Origin: Mucidula mucida | Lineage: Eukaryota > Basidiomycota > Agaricomycetes > Agaricales > Physalacriaceae | Assembly: GCA_015501055.1 (NCBI GenBank) | Contig: JADNYV010000029.1 | Location: 124,001 to 188,000 of the forward strand | DNA: 64,000 nt | Direction of reading: 5' to 3' | Part shown: in pieces, positions 10,087-20,976 of the stretch | How the letters are laid out: every line of letters starts with the position of its first letter | How positions within the stretch are numbered: position 1 is the first letter of the stretch | Made by a program: the position numbers and the translations under genes | The notes under the pieces: model-generated | Told to the model about the DNA's origin: nothing | What the model saw: only the letters and a program-made list of their open reading frames with translations | The model's database searches: none

Positions 10087-11775
10087 ATGCCCATTACGAC
10101 CCAAACCAGTGAGATCCAGCGGATAGCTCGAAGCGTTCCAGAGGCCGTTCAATCCCTTACCCAATCAAACGACATCCCCACGCAGCGTCAGCTCGACATC
10201 ATGCATGCGTGGAAAAAGTCACTAGACGTAGCTCTGGCGAGTCTACCAGATGTCGAGACTTTGCAAAGGAGAACTGTTGCTGTCGCTGCACATCGTCGTC
10301 TCTACCGCTCTGTTTGCTCCGCCGTTCGTCGTCTTCCAGTCGAGGTCCTGCAAGCGATCTTCATAGTGTTGGGAAGCGACCTGGACGCCGACTCGAAACA
10401 ACGGGGCTATGACGTCCTCAACGTCGATGACGGACCGTGGGCACTCATCCGTGTCTCCAGACTTTGGCGCGCTGCAGCGCTGGGCTGCACCGAGCTATGG
10501 GCAACTATGTCGGTGGGCAGAAACGTCTTTTGGACGGGCCGAAAAAGTACATTCCAGTTAAGGGAGCCCGTTGCGCTCTTGACAGCGGCACTAGCCCATA
10601 GCGGTCAGCGCGACTTGTACTTTCACTTCAGGGACTTCAGCAGTGATGCGTACAGGCTCCTCCTTGTGCTCCTGGAGCACTGCAATCGGTGGCGCGAAGC
10701 GCATCTTGAAATACGTTCCAGCGATCTTCATCTGTTGCAGGACCTCGGGAGTCGCGTGCCACGGCTGCAAAACTTCACCTATCGGACATATTCCTATGGC
10801 TTCGACGTACGGGATCAACCCACTGTTGCCTTACACAAAGCGCTCAGTCTCATCCAGCTTAATATGGTTGGGCCGCCTCTCGACGTGGATAGTGTTGCAC
10901 TTGCCCAAATTGTCAAGCTGAACTATCGCTACGCGGCAAACACAGGCCGCCATCTAGCAGCGTATGATCCCCTTGATGCTCTTACTCTCTGCCCCAATGC
11001 CGAGGATGTGAGTCTTGATCCAGGTGCCCTCCCCTACAGCGACGATGACTGGAATCCACTGGGTGTTGATGTCAAGGAGTACATACACCGGGATCGCATC
11101 ACCCGCTTCGAGACATCCGACGTGGGCCTTCTGTCCTTCCTGTGTCTCCCATCGCTCTCCGACCTCTCCCTATTTTTCACAGACGCAGTAATACGCGCGG
11201 AGCTTCGTTCAAAGCCCGCTTTTGTCTCACCTGCGCATCTTCCTACCTTGCTCGCGTTTCTCAAGCGCTCCCGATGTGCGCTGACAAACCTGATGTTGGG
11301 TGGTGCTGACCTCCGCTCTCAAACGTCCAGCCTCGCCGATGTCTTCGCTCTGACGCCGGGGCTTCAAAGATTGGAGACATCCTATGGCATCAATGTTTTC
11401 AGGTTCTCTCAGCGCGAGCTTTGGGCAATACGCGATGGCATGTCATTGTTGGTCAAGACCTTATCAAACACAGAACTTCTGCCCAACTTGGCAGGGTTTA
11501 TATTCGCAAGCTTCGCCTTGGGCGAGCCTGCGTTTACCTTCGCAGATGCCAGCTTTGTGGCGATGTGTGGGACGCGTCAGCCGACGCTGCAGATCGCGTC
11601 TCTTCATTGCCTTGGGTGCCCGGAGAAGGGCTTTCCGACGTTGAAGAGGGACATCGAAGGCCTGAGTCCGGTCAATATTTCAGTGCATGGAGAAGCACCT
11701 GGTAGTACTGCTTTCTCTGCGATGTTACGTGGCGAGGAGGAGAACGGCGGCAGCTCTGGGTTGGTCGAAGAGTAG
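10087..11775 (+). CDS. F-box protein, family A copy 3 (intact)
   Basis: A single coding exon of 562 residues starts at ATG 10087 (MPITTQTSEIQRIARSVPEA). The start was chosen because it lies just after the conserved 5'UTR intron and aligns with the starts of A1 and A2. The F-box (VRRLPVEVLQAIFIVL) is at about residues 78-93, and the W-rich WRAAALGCTELWA follows. The rest is Leu-rich and helical with irregular repeat-like blocks (LALAHSGQRDLYF, CPNAEDVSLD, FLCLPSLSDLSLF), as in many basidiomycete F-box proteins that lack clear LRR signatures. It is a probable SCF substrate receptor. It is the only complete member of family A in the window and serves as reference for A1 and A2. Confidence 0.85.
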   Translation: MPITTQTSEIQRIARSVPEAVQSLTQSNDIPTQRQLDIMHAWKKSLDVALASLPDVETLQRRTVAVAAHRRLYRSVCSAVRRLPVEVLQAIFIVLGSDLDADSKQRGYDVLNVDDGPWALIRVSRLWRAAALGCTELWATMSVGRNVFWTGRKSTFQLREPVALLTAALAHSGQRDLYFHFRDFSSDAYRLLLVLLEHCNRWREAHLEIRSSDLHLLQDLGSRVPRLQNFTYRTYSYGFDVRDQPTVALHKALSLIQLNMVGPPLDVDSVALAQIVKLNYRYAANTGRHLAAYDPLDALTLCPNAEDVSLDPGALPYSDDDWNPLGVDVKEYIHRDRITRFETSDVGLLSFLCLPSLSDLSLFFTDAVIRAELRSKPAFVSPAHLPTLLAFLKRSRCALTNLMLGGADLRSQTSSLADVFALTPGLQRLETSYGINVFRFSQRELWAIRDGMSLLVKTLSNTELLPNLAGFIFASFALGEPAFTFADASFVAMCGTRQPTLQIASLHCLGCPEKGFPTLKRDIEGLSPVNISVHGEAPGSTAFSAMLRGEEENGGSSGLVEE

Positions 11776-12371
11776 TCATGCTAAGGGAAAATTTCTCGTC
11801 GTTTCGTATTTTAGACCGTCTGTGTATGATAAACTCGGAAACGCAGGCAATTGTTAGATGTACTTTTGTGAATAATTATCTGGCATGGTCCCAACAATTG
11901 CAAGCTCATAAGGTTCCCACGCCTGCTTGCCCTTTTCTTTACCATCAAGCCGTTGGAACATTACAAGCTCGTCTTTTGTGAGTATTCCTGCATTAGATAA
12001 TCGGTTACTGCAAACATTGACTCTGTTTCTAGCCCCCTATATGGGCGACTGAAGCTCTGATTGAAAAAATAATTGCGCATAGCACGCTCAAAGAAGTTCA
12101 CTCCTTTATCTTTCTGTCCCGACGAGCTCCGTTCTCTGCCTTCACCCAAGTATGGAAGAATGCAGCCACCGGAGATCAACGCGTATTGTTTTTCTTTTTG
12201 TGATGTGATGGTTATTGTGTCCAACGCGAACAAGGGCTCCGTGGGGTATAAGAGCTGTGCGATGTCCCAGTGCTATAGAGTAATTATTTCTGTCCTCTCT
12301 ACTCTCAGATCTACCCACGTCTACTGCTTCTCCCACATCCATCCGCCCTGCGCGCCGAGGCCCCGCTTTTC
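11776..12371. other. Intergenic; probable promoter of the zinc-finger gene
   Basis: No coding potential was recognised. A TATA-like TATAAG at 12247-12252 lies about 120 nt upstream of the first ATG of the zinc-finger gene, and pyrimidine-rich sequence follows it. Confidence 0.4.
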
Positions 12372-14515
12372 ATGCCGTCCACGCGTGTGAAAATCAGGCC
12401 CTCTCAGCCAATGCACATCGCGGTGCCGGTGGCTGAACCAGGTCCACTGCCCACTTCGGCTTTACGCGCAGGCGATACACGCTTCCCATTTCTGCCGCCG
12501 CCGCGCTCCACAGCTCTTTTGCGTAAAGCTGAAACTGCGCTTATGACGGCCGCCACCGTTTCGCCATTGTATGTTATTTCGTTGCTTCTTGCGTTTCTTG
12601 AAGCTGAACATAACAAGGCCGAGCCTCAGGTCAAGCGACTTGAATTCGCTGGACACGAAGTTTGGTAGTTCAAAGTACGTCGATACAATTCAACGTGCGA
12701 ACGAGAGGTTAGTCTTTTGTGTCAATGGCAGTGGATATTTTCTGAACTCTCTGCCTTAGCACCGTTCCCACAAGTGATAGCGAAGCGAATACAAGTTTGA
12801 ACTCTTCCTTTGTGAGCGAAGGAGGTAAGATGAACTTTGACTATGTCAAAATGAGGTTTGTTCTGTTTCATTTTGATTGTCTGTCCATGTTCTTGAACGA
12901 CGGCGTTATAGATCTCGATATTTCGCGCCTCTGAACAAGGAAGTTTCGGGTCACCCAGAAAGTTTGCCTGGACTTGATGTTGAACAAACTTCAGTCGCCT
13001 CGCCAAATTCTGACATGATCGATGTCCATGTCTGTTGAGTTTCACTACCCATCCACGCTGCCTAATCATCCTTCTTCTAGCTGCTTCGTGACCGACCATC
13101 TAGCCATATTCCTTCCTCGAGCGATTACGTCTGCCTCAAATGCGAGAAATCATTCCGCTTCAAAGAAAGTCTCTATCAGCACCAAGAAGACAAAGGTTGC
13201 CGCCATCCGACGGGTTTAAGCTGCGTCCAGTGTCACGAAGTCTTTCCGAGTCTCCCCAAACTACGCGTGCATGGCAACGTACATCCCGCTGCCATATCCT
13301 ACAGCTGCTGGGAATGCGACAAATTGTTCGCGGCGAGGCACACGCTGCGCCCGCATGTCAAGACTCATAAACGTACCCGGAATACGGCTGTGATGTGTAA
13401 ATCGTGTTGTCGCGAGTTCGGGACGAAGGAAGATGTCCAGCAGCACCAGAGGGCGAAACGTCATTTCGGGATGCAGACCATCGTCAGGGCTCCTCCTACC
13501 AGTGTGGTGGATGTGCTGGTACTGGCGCCGCATGCGAAGACCTTGGCAAGTAGTATTGGGGTGCCGGCGGTTCAAGTGTCGTGGTTCGTTCTCTTTTCTT
13601 GATATTTATGAGTCTGTTCTGACTATTACTCTTTTATACAGCGCCAGTGAAGAACTCGCGACAGGAGAACACGAATCTAGGGCACAATCAGATGCGCAGA
13701 GCGGCGCAATTGCTGTTCCTGTTAGTGTAACTTCATTTCCTATTTACTACTCGTCGTGAGTCCTACTTACACTCATGATAGGCCACTAGAACCGCGTCGG
13801 TCAGTACGTTTGGCTGTGATCAGTGCAGCCGAAGCTTCCCAGAGATTGGCCGCTTGGACCAGCACCGGCAGGATGCTCATAAGCCTAAGGATAGCCCCAA
13901 GGAGAAAGAGAATCGCTTTGAGAAGACGGAAATCCTGGACATGGAGGATGAGCACACATACTTACAGTGCGCGTTATGCGCTGGGTGGCTGTGTGGGCGC
14001 AAGAGCTACATTGAGGTGGGTTTCTGTTACTTTACGTTGCTGATCACTGAACTGCATTGTTGTAGCACCATATGGAGACCCATCCGCCGCGTGAGCTCAG
14101 TGCGAAGGAGTGGCAGTTTCTCAGTGAAAGCCATTCAACGTCAAGCTCGGGCTTTTCGTCTTTAATCTCATCGGTGTGTACTCCAAATCAGCCTTTCGAA
14201 GCAATCTCAGTCTGACATGGTTGGTAGGCGTTTTCATCTCCGAGTTGGCAGGATGTGGCACTTGATAGCGGATATTCTAGGCCTGCATCGGTGGCTGGAT
14301 ATCGGAGATCAAAGGCATTGGGTGTTTATCGCGAACTCGGGTTTTGTGCAACAATCAATGTATTTGTAATTTTAAGAGACGGTGAATCAAATATTTGTCT
14401 TGCATCATTTGTCACTACAGTTTCATGGTCAGGATACCCGATTGTGAAGCGGCGCCTCGTTCTTGCTGAGCTAATGTGGCGCAGTGACCATAACTTTTTC
14501 CCGACCACAAAGTAA
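12372..14515 (+). CDS. C2H2 zinc-finger protein with about six fingers
   Basis: Assembled from nine exons: 12372-12568, 12618-12707, 12760-12855, 12912-13029, 13081-13583, 13642-13720, 13782-14015, 14066-14173, 14228-14515. The N-terminus (MPSTRVKIRPSQPMHIAVPV) is Pro/Ser-rich and disordered. Fingers then follow: CLKCEKSFRFKESLYQHQ (last His replaced by Cys), CVQCHEVFPSLPKLRVHGNVH, CWECDKLFAARHTLRPHVKTH, CKSCCREFGTKEDVQQHQ..RH, CDQCSRSFPEIGRLDQHRQDAH and CALCAGWLCGRKSYIE|HHMETH (split by an intron). It is a probable nucleic-acid-binding regulator, target unknown. The donor at 13030 (GTCTGT) is weak but keeps phase; a shorter protein starting at ATG 13022 is possible. The last exon is uncertain because a second frame there is also protein-like. 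Confidence 0.7.
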
Positions 14516-14677
14516 TATTGACGACTCTTAGAAAGAAGAACATGATCCATTGTTAGGCGATCTCGTTATAACACCACTTGGACTATTTACACTGTACAAA
14601 CCGATGAAAAAAGAGAGAATGATAATGTATGCGTCGTAGAGTATAACAGCAACCCGAGGTTTCCGACAGCCACTCAG

Positions 14678-15304
14678 TCATGCCGAGCCGAATATTATGG
14701 GTAACAACGTAGATAACGCGGATTTGGATGCGGCGGCCTTCAATCCTTGGCTGTGGGCGCTACCTGTGTTACTATTGCTTGTGGATCCTATCGGTGAGCT
14801 GGATGCTGATGGAACACAAGCCGCCGCTGCGGTTGCCGGGACGGGTTTCAAAACTGCGAGTAGAAGTAGCGAGGCGTGCCATACTCGGAAAAGATCCTCT
14901 GGCAGCCCTCTGTAACGAGCGGCAGCCTCCTGAACTGTCTCTTCAGGATGTAAGGAAAACGACAGCGCTGCAAGAGCCTGAGATGCAGTCTTCTCGCTAA
15001 CCACCCGAGCCGTGCCGACGTATAACGCGCCATCGCGGACTTGAGCTGTGTCGATGAGCTGCTGGATGCTCTGCTTTGCGTAGATGACTCTGTTCTGAGC
15101 TAAGACAGCAAAATAGATCAAGTTGTATTCGGGTTCGGTGAGGACGAGGTCGCGGTTCTCGGTGGATTCAGAGATGAATTCGTGCACATCGAGAGAGGCG
15201 AGTGCGCGGCGGGCTATCATGTTGGGCGGGCGCAGCAGGACATAGCTAGCAGTGTTCTGGAGGGTATGAGGTCTAGCTGAGGTCTTGCGAGGGTGTCTTG
15301 GCAT
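14678..15304 (-). CDS. WHA-family small protein (complete member, 208 aa)
   Basis: A single exon runs from ATG 15304 (MPRHPRKTSARPHTLQNTAS) to a stop at 14678. It is the most complete member of the unrecognised family also seen at 1.6-2.5 and 9.2 kb. Conserved blocks are LTEPEYNLIYFAVLAQNRVI, LYVGTARVVSEKTASQALAAL and YRGLPEDLFRVWHASLL. The last 60 residues are Ala/Ser-rich. No signal peptide, membrane segment or enzyme motif is visible, and the function is unknown. A longer frame continues upstream to 15433 but without an ATG. Unlike the other members it is not next to an F-box gene. Confidence 0.6.
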   Translation of the reverse strand: MPRHPRKTSARPHTLQNTASYVLLRPPNMIARRALASLDVHEFISESTENRDLVLTEPEYNLIYFAVLAQNRVIYAKQSIQQLIDTAQVRDGALYVGTARVVSEKTASQALAALSFSLHPEETVQEAAARYRGLPEDLFRVWHASLLLLAVLKPVPATAAAACVPSASSSPIGSTSNSNTGSAHSQGLKAAASKSALSTLLPIIFGSA

Positions 15305-15507
15305 TCTGCTATAACGATTAGTTCGATAAGAAGACGATTTAAGATGGACATACGCGGCGAAGATTGCGCGTAGATGAAGGTAGGAAGGAAGCCGCGACGG
15401 GGACACGTGCACGTGGCGCGACTTGTCCGGCAACCATCATTTGCCACATCCTCGCCACGCCTACGATGGATATCCAATTATATAGGATGAACAGCACTAT
15501 CGGTGAA

Positions 15508-16383
15508 TCAATCTACATCAATTGCCATTTCGGTCTTTGCCCCAATACTCATCATCTTCTCGTATCTCTCCTCGATATCTTCCAGGACGATAACATGGTC
15601 TGCAACCGCGTCTTCCAAATCTTCATCTTTATCCTCATAAAGAATCTTATCCAGATGTTGTCTTTCCTTCTTTATTGTGTTGTACTCCTGCATCGAAAAC
15701 AGGCGTCGCTCTCGCCGCTCGCGTTCCACGAGACCGCGAAGAGCTTATTTCGTGTCGTCAGATGGGAAATCAAGGTAGGAATGGAAAGACACACCGACCA
15801 CTTTACTCCGCGACCGCTTCTTGGTATGCTCGAGCTCTCGGCAGAGCTTTTTCGATGCCTCTATAACACGACCTTTAGACAGCTCCGAGTCGACTTGATA
15901 ACTCCCATGTACCCAAAGCTTGATCCCGCGCTTCTTCAGCAGCCTGTAGGTCCCCTTCGTACACCTCCAGTTCCGCGCTCAGCTCCTCGTTTCGATGTCG
16001 CAGTTCCTTGTTTACTAGGCGGCAGTCAGATGTTTGACTTGCTTCCTCACATGCATAGTAGGCGCACATTTCTGATTTACCTCTGCCGATTGCTGATGGA
16101 CTATCCTCTTTCTCAGCCGATGTACAAAGCTTATAAAAAGAAAAAACTCACTGTACACTTGCAGCTGTAAGGCCTGTATCACTTTCTGCATCTCTGTGCC
16201 CTCTTCACTCGAAGACGCGCCGCAGGGAGTCGTACTTGTCCCGGATACGGAAGGAGATTCGGGTGCGTCGTAATAGCTGGCGCCAGCCAGCGTGGTTCCA
16301 GGGAAACATGGATAATCGTACGCAAGGTCGTATGGGTGATATGCGGCCCATCCTTCGACGCCGTCGTCCTGTTGTATGGACAT
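15508..16383 (-). CDS. Coiled-coil protein, unrecognised
   Basis: ATG 16383 opens MSIQQDDGVEGWAAYHPYDL, an acidic/aromatic N-terminus with a Ser/Thr-rich stretch. A short intron (GTGAGT donor after LQLQVY) leads to a helical exon rich in Glu/Arg/Leu (LVNKELRHRNEELSAELEVY). A further helical stretch (ASKKLCRELEHTKKRS) lies in another frame about 60 nt on. An intron of about 46 nt (GTGTAC..ATCAAG) would join them; otherwise there is a 1-nt shift. A donor GTGTGT then joins the last exon (EYNTIKKERQHLDKI .. AIDVD, stop 15508). No leucine-zipper DNA-binding basic region is visible. It resembles a small structural or vesicle-type coiled coil, but no family is recognised. Confidence 0.5.
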
Positions 16384-16892
16384 GCTGGTTTCCGATCCGT
16401 TGAATGGGGAGATAGAATTAGAGACCTTGTATGTGGCACTTTAATTATATAGCTGCCACGCACGCAGATTGCGACGATCGGCGAGAGAGAGGAAGTTGAC
16501 AGGCAACATGCTGATGCTAACTAGAGGCTATTTAACAGCATCCTTTCAATCACGTTGTCACGCGAGTCCGCTGATGAGCATCAAGTCGTTTATGTGATCT
16601 CCGTGCGCGTGTACGCGTCGGCGATTTCAGGCTACATGTGGACAAATCGATTCCGGTCATGAGTGGGTAACTGTGGGGGATTATAAAGCGCGGGGATGCT
16701 AAATTGTGCCGATTGATTTTGGTGGACTATTTAGGTTATAAAAGATCATAGATGGTGGAGGTAACCACCAAATCCAGCCGCCATGGTTGCGCAAGAAAGG
16801 TGAGCATTCAATGCATTTTCTTATCCATTGCGACTGAGTACGCCACTAGGCACCTCGATCAAACGATAGTCTCGTACCATCACAGACCTTCA
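16384..16892. other. Intergenic; possible upstream exon
   Basis: A short ATG frame at 16752-16799 ends at a good donor (AAG|GTGAGC) and could be a first exon of the gene that follows. The rest is not coding as far as I can see. Confidence 0.3.
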
Positions 16893-17508
16893 ATGGAGAT
16901 GTCCGTGGGTGACTGTAGGAGATTTATTAGCGAGCTGCGTCAAGTGGCGGCAAAGTCATTCCAGATCGATGAACACCATTTACCGAGTTATCAGTGTCTT
17001 TCCTTGGAGAACCCCGTGAAATCGCTTGCGGACAAGGTCATCGTTTGTGTTCGGATACAGGACACTGGCAATATGATCGCGTTTACTTCTGCTGTATTGG
17101 TGAGCAAACTTAGTTCGACTCAAAAATGCAATGTTCTCATATTCCAAGTTATCTATCCCGTCTCTTCCAGACCCCGTGCTTCATCTCGGATTGACTTGCA
17201 TCGTTCCTTCGGCGTTATCTCATGGACTCACCAAGATGCTCGTAGGCTCGATCGCGAGACACTATCTTGTAGCGTATCCTCACCAACCGGTGTGGGTCTC
17301 GAACCTTGCTGCCGTTGTTTCATCGTTGGGAAATATTGCGATTTTCATGGACGAGGTGTATCCATCTCCACGGCATCGTGTCCCGCCTACTCCCACGCAT
17401 ACGCTTATCGCTAAAGCAATCGTTGAGACACCAGCGTTGAGGGAATCCATGTATCTCAGGGAGGATGTCCCATTTGACTGGGATGCGTCTGTTTTCCGGG
17501 AGTGTTAA
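16893..17508 (+). CDS. Small hydrophobic protein, unrecognised
   Basis: Exon 1 starts at ATG 16893 (MEMSVGDCRRFISELRQVAA) and ends at 17099. A 49-nt intron (GTGAGC..TTCCAAG) joins in phase to exon 2 (LSIPSLPDPVLHLGLTCIVP), which ends at stop 17508. The second exon has hydrophobic stretches (HLGLTCIVPSALSHGLTKML, NLAAVVSSLGNIAIFM) that could be one or two membrane segments. It ends with a polar tail (ESMYLREDVPFDWDASVF). The region from NLAAVVSSLG to the end, plus about 350 nt of 3' flank, occurs again in broken form at 21895-22450. No family recognised. An upstream exon at 16752 is possible. Confidence 0.45.
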
Positions 17509-18064
17509 AGGGACTGTGTTTGAGAAGGAAGGCGGGACACATAGGAACGAGGCGCTGAATTCGTTTTATCGAGGTTTGATGGATTTTGAGAGGGAGATGA
17601 GGTCTTTCAGGTTGCGCATTTTTCTCTGGAGACTCTTGAGAGGTTTCTTTTAAAGACCAGGTTGTGATGTTCTTGTTGAAAGGTTTAAAGGGACTGTGTC
17701 AATATACGGTGATCGCTGTAAGAGGACTCCAAGCCCAGGTCGAACATCTAGATGCAGTACTTATCCGACTCGACAACAGCTATACCTATACAGTCCGAGT
17801 AGCACCACAACCTTCAAGCCGTGTATATACGAAACCTATCTATGCCAGTGCCAATATGTCCACGTGTAGATCAAGTTAAGCGGCCACGTGTTGAAGTGCG
17901 TCTTGATTTAGTACCATCACCACGATTGTACGTGTCGAGTTGACGACGAAGTTTGTGACACCTTTGACTCGCGCTTGACAGGCTAGCACCATATAACATT
18001 GACTCCCCCCTGCGTCGCTTTCTCGAGACACTTGGCTAATCCACATTTTTAGAGCAAGTTGTCA
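17509..18064. other. Intergenic; 3' flank of the duplicated gene and promoter of F-box B1
   Basis: 17520-17850 is homologous to 22120-22380. About 17880-18064 is homologous to the upstream region of F-box B2 (33382-33600, opposite orientation), including an ACACGTG-containing stretch, and is the likely B1 promoter. Confidence 0.5.
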
Positions 18065-19748
18065 ATGGTACGTCTTACCCTCACGAACCTCTCCTTTCAA
18101 TTTTAATCACGATGTCTAGGAGGCGCCACACTGCTCAACTTGCCGCTGTCAATCGACGCCAATCTCTTTCGAAACGCCAGAACTACCTGATGCTGTGAAA
18201 GATCATACCCTTTCCAACGAGCCTCCATCTGCTTCCGACATGCACATGTTGCGCGAGTACAGGCTCTCACTTGATCCATACCTCACACGTCTTGATACGG
18301 AGATATCCGCTCTGTCTGCTGTGCAGGAGCAACTCCAAAAAGAGCTTGATCTCAGAAAAGCAACACTTGATGCGCTTCGAATAGAGCGGCGAGTACTAGA
18401 AGAGCGCCTACAAAGCATTTCCGGTGCTCTCTCTCCTCTTCGCCGTTTGCCTTACGAGATCATACAGGAAATATTCCTATGCACTTTGGCGCATTCCCGT
18501 GAGCCTGACTATACGTGGTTTAATGTTTTTGATCGCGAGGACTCCCTTTGGACCGTCCGTCGCGTTTGCCATAAATGGCGCACGGCTTCTCAATATCCAC
18601 ATATCTGGACGGGCCTACGAATCTCATGGACAGGTTCAGGAAACCTGTCCATGTTTAGAGCCGTGTTTGGTCGCTCTTGCTCGTTACCACTCCGAATATA
18701 TTTCGAATGGGGTGACCCTCACAACTACAGAAGTCGTTTTGGTCGCACCGTTCTCGATGAACTCGTAAAGCACTCAGAGCGGTGGCAGTACGCTTCCTTG
18801 CAATGCGTAGATTTCATATTGCCTCGGCCCATCTCGACTCTTCGTGGAAGGCTACCGAAGTTAGAGGAACTCAACTTTCACCCTTGGGATTTAAGGCGTA
18901 ATGATTACATTGAAGATGGTCATCCTTTCGAAATTACTCCTTTATTGACAAAGGCGATTATACTTCGTGCAGTTGTCAAGCTCAATTACTCCCGCCTTGA
19001 ATCGTTCACCTCGACCGCGTCTACACCGACGGCGTTCAAGGTTCTTGTGTCATCACCCTTCCTCACCTACCTAGAAAATCATTCGAGGGCAGCCTCCAAT
19101 GACGACTCGCCTCAAGCCAAAAGTCGATACCTTCACTCCCGTCTGAACACGTTGTTGCTTGAGCAGTGCTCTCAGCTCAACCTGTTCACCCTCCCCAATC
19201 TCCAACATCTCGAGGCCGGACCAACATTTGCCAGCGAACTATTCCCTTCACTCCCAATCATTTACCAGTTCCTGCACGTTTCCCGATGCTCGCTCTTGTC
19301 GTTGGCCATCTACAACTGTCAACTGGGTTCCATGCCAGAGCTTCTCCAACTTGTTCCCAGACTACAAAGTCTTTCCATCAATATCAACGGCTATTCGATG
19401 GTGACAGAGGATGTCGCATCATCGAACGAGGCGCTGAGCGACCTCATAAACCGCTTGGCCGCCGAGGGCCCTGGACCTTCCAACGAGTTTATCCTTGTTC
19501 CAAAACTCCAATCCTTCGTGTTTGAATCCTCTCTTGAAGCTCCCTGGCGCTTTATGGATACGTCCATTGTGGATTTGATTCGTGCGCGGTCTGACATGAA
19601 ATCGGTCTCGATCATCATCCATCCTGACTCTCTACTTCCTAATCTGTCGGACGATGATGTTGATTGCTTGCGCACTATTAAGAATGACGGATTCAATGTT
19701 TCGATTCTTAGGCAGGCGCAGTTTGAGAATGGTAGCGTGCTCGTTTAA
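18065..19748 (+). CDS. F-box protein, family B copy 1 (intact)
   Basis: The initiator ATG (18065-18067) is the last codon of exon 1. A 52-nt intron follows (GTACGT..GTCTAG, 18068-18119), then exon 2 (18120-19748) starting EAPHCSTCRCQSTPISFETP. The same ATG|intron arrangement is seen in the other two family B copies, which supports this start. After the Cys-rich N-terminus comes a coiled coil (TRLDTEISALSAVQEQLQKE, about residues 50-105), the F-box (LRRLPYEIIQEIFLCTL) and a long Leu-rich C-terminal region (LNTLLLEQCSQLNLFTLPNL). It is a probable SCF substrate receptor; the coiled coil before the F-box is common in agaricomycete F-box families. No frameshift is present. Confidence 0.85.
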
Positions 19749-20187
19749 AAAGTGCTTATCATATATGAATACCTGTACATACTTGATCCTCCTGAAAGTA
19801 TATGATGGCAGGTTCAATACGGATTTTTATGTCTATTCCTGTTGTCTGCCTCCGCAACTCAAGGTTTACGAGAGTAATCCTACTCTGGAACGCGTTGAGA
19901 GCTGTTGATACGCGAAAGACGATCTTTGGGTTGAGATGCTCTTACAAATTGTACTTACTGGCCCATGTCGTCGCCTGCTTCACTGTTAGTCGTGCCCCAC
20001 TATCCTCAATTCCCGGCATCAACCTTGTAGAAGCCATATTCACCTTGTCCTCTGACTAGAGCCGACTCGTTGGGACGTGTGCTGCAGCGCTCACCTGCTC
20101 GGTGCTCACATCGGCGTGGCCCGATTCCGGCCCGGTTATCTGCTATATAAACCTCATCACATTTGATTGCAGGATGTGACCATTGCC
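19749..20187. promoter_or_regulatory. Intergenic region and promoter of the rhamnose mutarotase gene
   Basis: A TATATAA at 20145-20151 sits about 40 nt upstream of the mutarotase ATG and is preceded by a GC-rich stretch with CCGATTCCGG. The first 200 nt is the 3' flank of F-box B1. No gene recognised. Confidence 0.5.
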
Positions 20188-20657
20188 ATGTCCGTCCCAC
20201 ACAGCACGCGCATCTGTCAAATCATTAAGGTCTGCCCCTTCGCTCCACGCAGCTTAATCTCCTCCGAATCATAAACATAGCTCAAACCATCTGCAGTCGC
20301 AGAGTACAAAGAATGCCATGCCGCGGTCTGGCCTGGTGTTCTTGTCGCACTTGAACGCGCGCATATCGTTGACTACTCCATCAACTATTATCCGCCGCTT
20401 GACCTTCTCATCGCCACAATGAAGTACACGGGAACGGACTATGAAGGTGACATGGCAAAGGTAGCGGAAGATCCCGAAACGCAGAGGTGGTGGAAAATGA
20501 CAGACGGTATGCAAGAGAGCTTTGTTGACGGTGCTACAGGAAGTGGAGGTGAAATTCCTTGGTGGGCTGTAAGTGGTTATTTATCTTGATTTTCGAATAC
20601 TCAGATCACATTTTTTAGAATGTTGAAGAAGTTTTTAGATTTGAAGGGAAACCATGA
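20188..20657 (+). CDS. L-rhamnose mutarotase family protein
   Basis: Three exons, 20188-20229, 20281-20568 and 20619-20657, encode 122 residues. The first introns are GTCTGC..ACATAG and GTAAGT..TTTTAG. The N-terminus MSVPHSTRICQIIK joins LKPSAVAEYKECHAAVWPGV, which carries the Tyr..His..WP signature of RhaM. Then come RAHIVDYSINYYPP, EDPETQRWWKMTDGMQESF and a C-terminal VEEVFRFEGKP. Bacterial RhaM interconverts the anomers of L-rhamnose, and the conserved His of this motif is its catalytic residue. Length and order fit the family. No signal peptide is seen, so it is probably cytosolic. In a plant-wall-degrading fungus it may support use of pectic rhamnose; this is inference. Confidence 0.88.
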
Positions 20658-20976
20658 ATTGTACAAGTTACTCAACATCCGAATCCTTGAAGTTCGAGCT
20701 CGAGATTCTTAGGTTCTACGAAGTGTCCACCTTTGCCATAGTATCTAAGCGCCCTGTCCCCAAGCCCAATGCGGCTCACGGCCTCCTTGTTCCCTCGAGA
20801 CGTTCTCTCAAAGTCCAATGCGCGCGTGTCAGACTGTGTCGCAGTGGCACGAGTTCATTGATTCTTTCCTTTTGCACTTCTGCAGAACACATCCTGTCGA
20901 AATTAGGTCTTCGCCTCACAGGTGTCCATTGCTTAATATTACTTCGACTCTTCGCTCATCTTCCGAGTCCACTACC

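Noticed and set aside
15508..16383. bZIP transcription factor
   Set aside because: The coiled coil lacks a basic DNA-binding region with the N-x7-R pattern and regular leucine spacing.
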